From Thermomicrobiaceae bacterium (GTDB lineage Bacteria; Chloroflexota; Chloroflexia; Thermomicrobiales; Thermomicrobiaceae): a stretch of DNA of 11,762 nt. Both the position numbers and the translations under genes were made by a program. The DNA lies in the NCBI GenBank assembly GCA_007123655.1, contig SKKR01000168.1, positions 1 through 11,762 of the forward strand, written 5' to 3'. Below, one piece after another: positions 7,370 through 11,762 of this stretch (within the stretch, counting starts at the first letter, position 1; every line of letters begins with the position of its first letter). Under the pieces are notes generated by a model. That model saw nothing but the letters and a program-made list of their open reading frames with translations, did not search any database and was not told the DNA's origin.

Positions 7370-7720
7370 ATGGATGAAATCCTGAGATGTCGTGATATTT
7401 TCGGTCGCTCGGTGGTCCTGACAGAACACCGGTGGGTAACCCACATCCTTGTCGACCACAGCGAGATGCGGAACAATCTGGCAATGGTTGAGGAGGCGCT
7501 CACAGACCCTCACGTTGTAAACTACGACTCTGATTTTGAACATCGAGAGTCATACTATTTGCTCGCGGTGGCCGGGTCGAGCGGAACTCGACACGTCAAA
7601 GTATGCGTCGAGTATCGCGAAAGTGAAGAAGAGGCCGGATACATTGGACACGTGATCACGGCTTATGTTACGCGAAGTTTGAAGTCGAACGAGGTCTTGA
7701 AGTGGACCAGAGACAGCTGA
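7370..7720 (+). CDS. Small BECR-fold (PBECR/DUF4258-like) putative RNase toxin
   Basis: A 116-residue protein that I place by pattern, not by firm homology, in the BECR nuclease-like group (PBECR/DUF4258 kind). The N-terminal helix carries VLTEHRWVTHILVDHSEM (residues 16-33: H20, R21, W22, H25, H30), then an EEALTDPHVVNY strand-turn, a YYLLAVAG strand, the paired strands HVKVCVEY and GHVITAYVTR (T97, R102), and a C-terminal NEVLKW. This W-x-x-HI...H, helix, strands, TAY order is that of these small nucleases. The start is uncertain: GTGs at 7319 and 7340 are in frame, none has a good ribosome site, and the domain begins soon after the ATG at 7370. If 7319 is used, the gene starts 4 bases after the sugar transferase stop. 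The next gene overlaps its end by 19 bases. GC is lower than in neighbours (153 of 300 bases, 51%, in 7501-7800), suggesting transfer. It could instead be a non-toxic member. Confidence 0.6.
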   Translation: MDEILRCRDIFGRSVVLTEHRWVTHILVDHSEMRNNLAMVEEALTDPHVVNYDSDFEHRESYYLLAVAGSSGTRHVKVCVEYRESEEEAGYIGHVITAYVTRSLKSNEVLKWTRDS

Positions 7721-8079
7721 AACTCCCGGACATCTCGAAACTCGATCCGGATCTCGTCGTTGTTCGATATGACGAGCCGTCAGACACCATGTTTGTCCAC
7801 TTCTACGGGACTGGGAAGCCCGGGGTAGCGGTTCAAGTTGACGAGAATCTGTTTGTGCGATTGGATGAGGACGAGGAGTCAGCAATCGGCCTGCAAATTG
7901 AGGCCTTCTTTCATTCGGCGCTCCTTAAACATCCCGAGTTCCTTTCCCTGGTGAATCTCTCCGATGTTCCTTCGAATCTTCTCCGCGACTGGCTGAAGCG
8001 AGATGACTCCCAGGCCGCGACTCTTGATCTCATTAGTTCGATGGTTCACGATCTGACCGGCGGCCGACCGACAGAGTAA
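7702..8079 (+). CDS. DUF2283-like small protein, candidate antitoxin partner
   Basis: A 125-residue acidic protein starting at GTG 7702, with GAGG (7691-7694) 7 bases before it inside the previous gene. The central part resembles the DUF2283 beta fold: VVRYDEPSDTMFVHFYG (residues 19-35), then GVAVQVDENLFVRLDED and an EESAIGLQIEAFF strand. A helical C-terminal extension of about 55 residues (from HPEFLSLV to the end) is not part of usual DUF2283 proteins and could be the interaction or DNA-binding part; no clear helix-turn-helix is seen. DUF2283 genes often sit beside DUF4258-like genes in what appear to be toxin-antitoxin pairs. The 19-base overlap and second position agree with that. The role as antitoxin is inference. 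Confidence 0.6.
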   Translation: MDQRQLKLPDISKLDPDLVVVRYDEPSDTMFVHFYGTGKPGVAVQVDENLFVRLDEDEESAIGLQIEAFFHSALLKHPEFLSLVNLSDVPSNLLRDWLKRDDSQAATLDLISSMVHDLTGGRPTE

Positions 8080-8130
8080 GCCTCCTCGGTATCAGACCTG
8101 CCCTCCCGCCGGACCATTGTGTTCGCAATC

Positions 8131-9519
8131 CTACTCCACGCTGGAGAACAGATTGTTTAGTGACTCGGCCACCGTCGGGTGCGCAAACGGCGCATCTCGC
8201 AGCACGGTGTACGGCGTCCGGGTTATGATCGCCAGCTGCAGAATCGACATAACCTCCCCGCCGCGCATACCGAAGACGGTTGCCCCCAGAATCCGATCGC
8301 TCTCGTCGTCGATAACCGCCTTCATGAGGCCTTCCGTCTTGTCGGACTCGATTGCCCGGGCGACGCCCTCCATCGGCATGCTGGCCGTTCTCACGGTGAG
8401 GCCGGCTTCCATTGCCTCTTTCTCGTTCATTCCGACCCGGGCGAGTTCCGGATCGATGAACACGACCCACGGGACCACCCGGCCGTCGGCGGTCGCGTTT
8501 CCGTCACCGAACAGATTATTCGTCAGAATCCGGTAGTCATCATAGGAGATGTGCGTAAACGCCGCACCACCGTTGACGTCACCCATCGCCCAGACACCCG
8601 GCACATTCGTTTCGAGCCGGCCGTTTACCGGCACGAACCCGCGTTCATCGACCTCGATGCCGGCGTTCTCCGGGGACAGCGCCCGGGTCGATGGCCGGCG
8701 GCCGGTCGCGATCAGGATGTGCGAGCCAGGCAGGTGGAATTCGCCGTTCTCCCCGATGACGCGCGCGGAGACCTCACCGCTTGCGCTGCCGGACACAGAC
8801 TCGAGGCTGGCATTGAGGTGAACGCCGATGCCTTCGTTCACCAGCACCTTATACACCTCATCGGCGATGTCCGGGTCCTCGCTGCGCAGAAGTTGGGGCC
8901 CACGCTGCACGATCGAGACAGCAGCTCCGAAGCGACGAAACATCTGCGCAAACTCGAGACCGATGTACCCTCCACCGACGACGATCAGATGCTCAGGAAC
9001 TTCATCGAGTTCCATGATCGACGTCGAGGTCAGATATGGCACGTCCTCGATGCCGTCCACCGGCGGAATTGCAGTCTCGGTACCAGTGTTGATGAAGATC
9101 TTCTCCGCCGTCAGTTCGCGGGTTCCTCCCTGGTTCAGTGCAACCGTGACGGTCTTCGGGCCGGTAAATGTGGCCTCACCCATGAGAATGTCCAGACCGT
9201 CAGTCGATTCCAGTGCGCCACGGCTGCCGTCGTGAAACATGTCAACGACGTCCCGCTTTCGTCCCCTGACGACCGACAGCTCAACCCCGTAGGAATCGAC
9301 ATTAACGCCGTAGTCACGGGCTCGATCAACCGCGTGAGCGACGTCGGCACTGGCGATCATTGTCTTCGTCGGTGTGCATCCCCAGTTGACGCAGGTGCCC
9401 CCAACCTTCGATCGCTCGATCAGTGCCGTCCGCAGCCCGTTGGCGGTCAGCGCCGATGTCAATGGTCCTCCGGACTGGCCGGCTCCGATTACGATCGCGT
9501 CGTATTGTTCGACTGCCAC
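8131..9519 (-). CDS. FAD-dependent pyridine nucleotide-disulfide oxidoreductase (mercuric-reductase-like)
   Basis: A 462-residue class I flavoprotein disulfide reductase. In order: FAD-binding YDAIVIGAGQSGG (6-18), redox-active disulfide GGTCVNWGCTPTK (C43, C48), an NAD(P) fold starting VVGGGYIGLEFAQMF, the second FAD motif GVWAMGDVNGG, and the dimer-interface acid/base motif FAHPTVAESLNNLF near the C-terminus. It has neither an N-terminal heavy-metal domain nor the C-terminal vicinal cysteine pair of true MerA, so mercury reduction is unlikely despite the similarity. It is closer to the MerA-like/RclA group of general oxidoreductases. QRGP after the second strand of the nucleotide fold may favour NADPH. 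The start is GTG 9519, behind a purine-rich AGGGAGAGGGA. It is divergent from paralog 2 and faces the small gene pair tail to tail. The disulfide substrate is unknown; a role in stress or metal response is a guess supported only by its leader repeat. Confidence 0.93.
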   Translation of the reverse strand: MAVEQYDAIVIGAGQSGGPLTSALTANGLRTALIERSKVGGTCVNWGCTPTKTMIASADVAHAVDRARDYGVNVDSYGVELSVVRGRKRDVVDMFHDGSRGALESTDGLDILMGEATFTGPKTVTVALNQGGTRELTAEKIFINTGTETAIPPVDGIEDVPYLTSTSIMELDEVPEHLIVVGGGYIGLEFAQMFRRFGAAVSIVQRGPQLLRSEDPDIADEVYKVLVNEGIGVHLNASLESVSGSASGEVSARVIGENGEFHLPGSHILIATGRRPSTRALSPENAGIEVDERGFVPVNGRLETNVPGVWAMGDVNGGAAFTHISYDDYRILTNNLFGDGNATADGRVVPWVVFIDPELARVGMNEKEAMEAGLTVRTASMPMEGVARAIESDKTEGLMKAVIDDESDRILGATVFGMRGGEVMSILQLAIITRTPYTVLRDAPFAHPTVAESLNNLFSSVE

Positions 9520-9536
9520 GAAATCCCTCTCCCTTT

Positions 9537-9554
9537 ACCCGTTCGTCAACGGGT
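9537..9554. promoter_or_regulatory. Perfect inverted repeat in the oxidoreductase leader
   Basis: ACCCGTT-CGTC-AACGGGT has 7-base arms and a 4-base centre. It lies 17 bases before the GTG of the oxidoreductase, just ahead of its ribosome site, and about 16 bases downstream of a possible -10. It may be an operator of a dimeric repressor or a 5' UTR hairpin controlling translation; sequence alone does not decide. Confidence 0.5.
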
Positions 9555-9570
9555 CACAACAACGCTTCTC

Positions 9571-9597
9571 ACTGTAGCAGGCACGCTCCGTTCAGAA
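9571..9597 (-). promoter_or_regulatory. Possible promoter of the oxidoreductase gene
   Basis: Read on the minus strand, TTCTGA (9597-9592) and TACAGT (9576-9571) are separated by 15 bases. TG-C precedes TACAGT, giving an extended -10 (TGCTACAGT) that can make up for the poor -35 and short spacer. The start would fall near 9564, placing the inverted repeat at 9537-9554 inside the early transcript. Confidence 0.3.
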
Positions 9598-9721
9598 TGT
9601 ACGTGCCATTACGTCACTGTGGCACCGGATGCTTCAGTGCATATTGTTTGCCGCTGGATCGCATGCGAGACTGGTTTCCGATCGCGCGGATCAACAACCT
9701 CCGTCTGGAAAGGATCGACCG

Positions 9722-10501
9722 ATGCCGCAGCGAGCCGCGACTCCAGAGGTTCGACTCGAATACATGACCAGCGAGGCAGTCGAATCTGGCGCCTATGACA
9801 AAGCGATCCTCCCGGTCGGCGCGACCGAGTTTCACGGCCCTCATCTGCCGTTCGGCACTGACTCGATCGGGGCCGAGACGATCGCGGAGGCGATAGCCCG
9901 GGAACTCGGCAACACACTTGTCCTGCCGCCAATCACGTACGGCGTCAGCCACCACCACCTGGCGTGGAGCTGGACTGTCTCGGTTCGCCCGGACACGCTC
10001 ACCTACATGATCCGCGACATCGGCGAGTCACTCATTGCGAACGATATCCGAAAACTGATGATCCTCACCGCACACGACGGCAACCGGGCGCCAGCGGAAG
10101 GCGCCGCCCGATTGCTTCACCAGGAACATGGTATCGCGGTGGCACTGATGGACGGCTGGCAGGGGCGCGCCCGCCGGGCACTTTCCGGTACGCAGTGGGA
10201 CATCGATGAAGACCACGGCGGTCAATCCGAGCTTTCGATCGTCCTGTACGGCGCGCCGGAGACGGCCAGACCGGAACTCGCCACGCCGGAGCCGCGCCAG
10301 AATATGGACGTCCCGGTGGAAGTCGTCGGCGAGTTCGCTGGAACGGTTCCGAAAGGATTCTCCGGGGACGCCACCGCGGCCAGTGCAGAAGAAGGGGAGG
10401 CAATCTGCCGGGCAGCCGTCGACCTGGTTGTCCCGTTCCTGCGGGACCTGGAGCGAAACGGCTGGAAACGCGGCGGATTCATGAGCAAGATCTACGAGTG
10501 A
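9722..10501 (+). CDS. Creatininase-fold protein (paralog 2, altered motifs)
   Basis: A 259-residue creatininase-family protein. Metal motif one is standard: GATEFHGPHLPFGTDS (residues 33-48; E36, H38, D47). The second differs from the family: TAHDGNR (116-122) replaces NGHGGN, keeping H118 but with Asp in place of Gly. The third reads HGGQSELS (165-172) where relatives have GE-x-ETS, so one conserved Glu is Gln (Q168) and E170 remains. The tail has GFSGDATAASAEEGE, as usual. The ATG at 9722 has AAGGA (9710-9714) 7 bases before it, better than the GTG/ATG codons upstream. It shares only the fold motifs with the gene at 3964-4779, so it is an old paralog rather than a recent copy. The reaction is unknown: it may be another amide/cyclic-amide hydrolase. 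It ends 43 bases from a gene coming from the right. Confidence 0.88.
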   Translation: MPQRAATPEVRLEYMTSEAVESGAYDKAILPVGATEFHGPHLPFGTDSIGAETIAEAIARELGNTLVLPPITYGVSHHHLAWSWTVSVRPDTLTYMIRDIGESLIANDIRKLMILTAHDGNRAPAEGAARLLHQEHGIAVALMDGWQGRARRALSGTQWDIDEDHGGQSELSIVLYGAPETARPELATPEPRQNMDVPVEVVGEFAGTVPKGFSGDATAASAEEGEAICRAAVDLVVPFLRDLERNGWKRGGFMSKIYE

Positions 10502-10544
10502 CGCCGTCCGCCGCACTTTGCGAATGTAAGGCCATCATCCCGAC

Positions 10545-11762
10545 CTAGCGCCGCACGTCGATCACGGATTCGCTCTGCTCTTCATCCCATTCGAGATGCT
10601 CATGCTCGACAGCCGTAACCGTCAACGTCACTGTCTGGTCGCGGTTGTGCATTGGACCGGACTCAAAGGCGCATGAGCCATCGTCTCCGGTTACCTCGGT
10701 GGAGGTCCCGACGTACCCGCCGGACCATTCAACGTCAACCAACGCGTCTCGGACCGGATTGCCAAGATTATCGACGACCACTACGGTGACAACGGCAGTC
10801 CAGGTGTTGCCGGAACGGTGGGAAGTTCCGCTGAGCGCTTCGACCATAAGCGCGTCCGCGGCGACTTCATCGTTGTCCTCGTCACCCTCCTCTTCTTCCG
10901 GTTCCAGCCGGAAGAGAACGGTCACCTCGATGTCAGGCCGAACCTCGATGTCAAACGAACCGGTGACATACCCGTCGGCGGAAGCAGTGATCTTGTAATC
11001 GCCTTCCGGGACGTCCACGAACTCGAATTCACCTCCGTCGTCAGTCAGGAGTGACGCGAAGAAGTCATCTCCGTCCAGCGTAACGGTAGCGCCGGCGATT
11101 GGGTCGTCCGTTTCATGGTCATAGACGTTCCCATCGACCGTATGCAGTTCCGGTTCCTCCGGATCTTCAGGGTCATCCAGTTCCTCAACGAGTACCGTCT
11201 CGTGGCTCGCGAATGAAAATCCATCGCCCGCCTTGCGAACATGCAGGGTATAGTGACCCGGAGCGACGACCGCCACGTCCAGACTTGTCCCGTCTACCGT
11301 TTCCCCGGACCAACCAGATCCATCCGGTTGATCGGCCGACCAGCCGTGATCGGCGAACGCCGCTGAGTGTGCGGTGAGGTAGTCGATATGACTGGTGCCA
11401 TCCTCAATCCATCGCCACCAACCCTCGACAAAGTGATGGAAGGAATCATTGCTGCCGCCATCCCAGTCAAACTCCAGGATTTCGCCATTCAGCTGAGAGG
11501 TGAGGCCGGAAGGGGCCTGATTGCCTGCAAGACGCGCGGCCACGCGGTCCCGCAACTCGTCGTTCAGGAAGGCGTAAAGCCGGCTTCCCGGACACTGGGT
11601 GGAACCTCCGTCACCTTCTGCGTCCCGGTGACCGGCACAATGCCGCAGTTCTGAGTGCCACACCCGGTCGGAACGCAGAAAGTCGGATCGGTCGTCCGGC
11701 TGCAGGTAATTCCGGCCACATTCAAACGCAACCGCATTGACAATCGCCTCACTGGCCGCTTC
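10545..11762 (-). CDS. Amidase_2/PGRP-type peptidoglycan amidase with surface domains (5' partial)
   Basis: The frame is open to the right edge; the GTG at 11663 is internal. The last 405 residues are visible. Residues 1-78 are the end of a zinc amidase domain (N-acetylmuramoyl-L-alanine amidase, PGRP-like). HCAGHRDAEG (41-50) and STQCPGSRLYAFL (54-66) give the second zinc His and the Cys ligand, and NDELRDRVA closes the fold. It would cut the lactyl-amide bond between muramic acid and the stem peptide. Then come a beta-sandwich of unknown type (about 93-192), an acidic linker (DDPEDPEEPE), a carboxypeptidase-regulatory-like domain (209-275; GNVYDHETDDPIAGATVTLDG, then DVPEGDYKITASADGY), a second acidic linker (EPEEEEGDEDNDE) and an Ig-like Big_1-type domain (304-405; VVDNLGNPVRDALVDVEW, TGDDGSCAFESG). 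These domains suggest an exported, wall-attached enzyme. The signal peptide and the first zinc His lie outside the window. Confidence 0.85.
   Translation of the reverse strand, partial: EAASEAIVNAVAFECGRNYLQPDDRSDFLRSDRVWHSELRHCAGHRDAEGDGGSTQCPGSRLYAFLNDELRDRVAARLAGNQAPSGLTSQLNGEILEFDWDGGSNDSFHHFVEGWWRWIEDGTSHIDYLTAHSAAFADHGWSADQPDGSGWSGETVDGTSLDVAVVAPGHYTLHVRKAGDGFSFASHETVLVEELDDPEDPEEPELHTVDGNVYDHETDDPIAGATVTLDGDDFFASLLTDDGGEFEFVDVPEGDYKITASADGYVTGSFDIEVRPDIEVTVLFRLEPEEEEGDEDNDEVAADALMVEALSGTSHRSGNTWTAVVTVVVVDNLGNPVRDALVDVEWSGGYVGTSTEVTGDDGSCAFESGPMHNRDQTVTLTVTAVEHEHLEWDEEQSESVIDVRR

Noticed and set aside
8117..8125. ATTG...CAAT hairpin as terminator between the small gene pair and the oxidoreductase
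   Set aside because: Only four or five weak pairs and no T-run; too weak to call.
8131..9519. True mercuric reductase (merA) of a mer operon
   Set aside because: No heavy-metal-binding domain, no C-terminal Cys-Cys pair, and no merR, merT or merP nearby.
9601..9614. ACGT-N6-ACGT as an operator between the oxidoreductase and paralog 2
   Set aside because: ACGT is itself a palindrome and the flanking bases show no symmetry; chance is the simpler explanation.
8179..9798. Long plus-strand open frame (539 codons) opposite the oxidoreductase
   Set aside because: It is antisense to a gene with complete FAD, disulfide and NAD(P) motifs, its translation has no recognisable domain, and it runs through the divergent promoter gap. 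High GC produces such shadows.

Overview
The window looks like chromosomal DNA of a Chloroflexota bacterium, probably Thermomicrobia-like. The base composition is GC-rich, with hand-counted stretches mostly near 60%. The best lineage clue is the C-terminal module of the first gene, with WLWGP, KSRMEI, WYVTNGLL and ERRCLTYTPDNP motifs, which I associate with secreted proteins of that phylum. This placement rests on motif recall, not on a search. No rRNA, tRNA, CRISPR array, insertion sequence or prophage was seen, and no gap between genes exceeds about 205 bases.

Layout, left to right. (1) 1-1316 (+): 3' end of a large secreted protein with a beta-propeller and the Chloroflexota module, ending at a nested hairpin (1330-1391) shared with the converging cluster. 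(2) 1414-4779 (-): in transcription order, a creatininase-fold amidohydrolase, a type I-alpha glutamine synthetase (glnA) and a DMT/EamA permease. The permease start overlaps the glnA stop in TAGTG, so those two are translationally coupled. (3) 4861-7314 (+): a GT2 glycosyltransferase, apparently read from a leaderless mRNA, then a polyprenyl-phosphate sugar-phosphate transferase. These are early steps of a surface-polysaccharide pathway. (4) 7370-8079 (+): two small overlapping genes in a lower-GC patch, resembling a BECR-fold (PBECR/DUF4258-like) nuclease and a DUF2283-like partner, that is, a possible toxin-antitoxin pair. (5) 8131-9519 (-): a flavin disulfide oxidoreductase whose leader carries a perfect inverted repeat. 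(6) 9722-10501 (+): a second, diverged creatininase-fold protein. (7) 10545 to the right edge (-): C-terminal part of a secreted Amidase_2/PGRP-type zinc amidase with beta-sandwich surface domains.

Functionally the window mixes nitrogen metabolism (glutamine synthetase, a coupled exporter-like permease, two amide hydrolases) with cell-envelope work (glycan initiation, peptidoglycan amidase, surface propeller protein). The least ordinary parts are the small gene pair, the glnA-permease coupling and the two unlike creatininase paralogs. Most of the rest looks like ordinary core genome.
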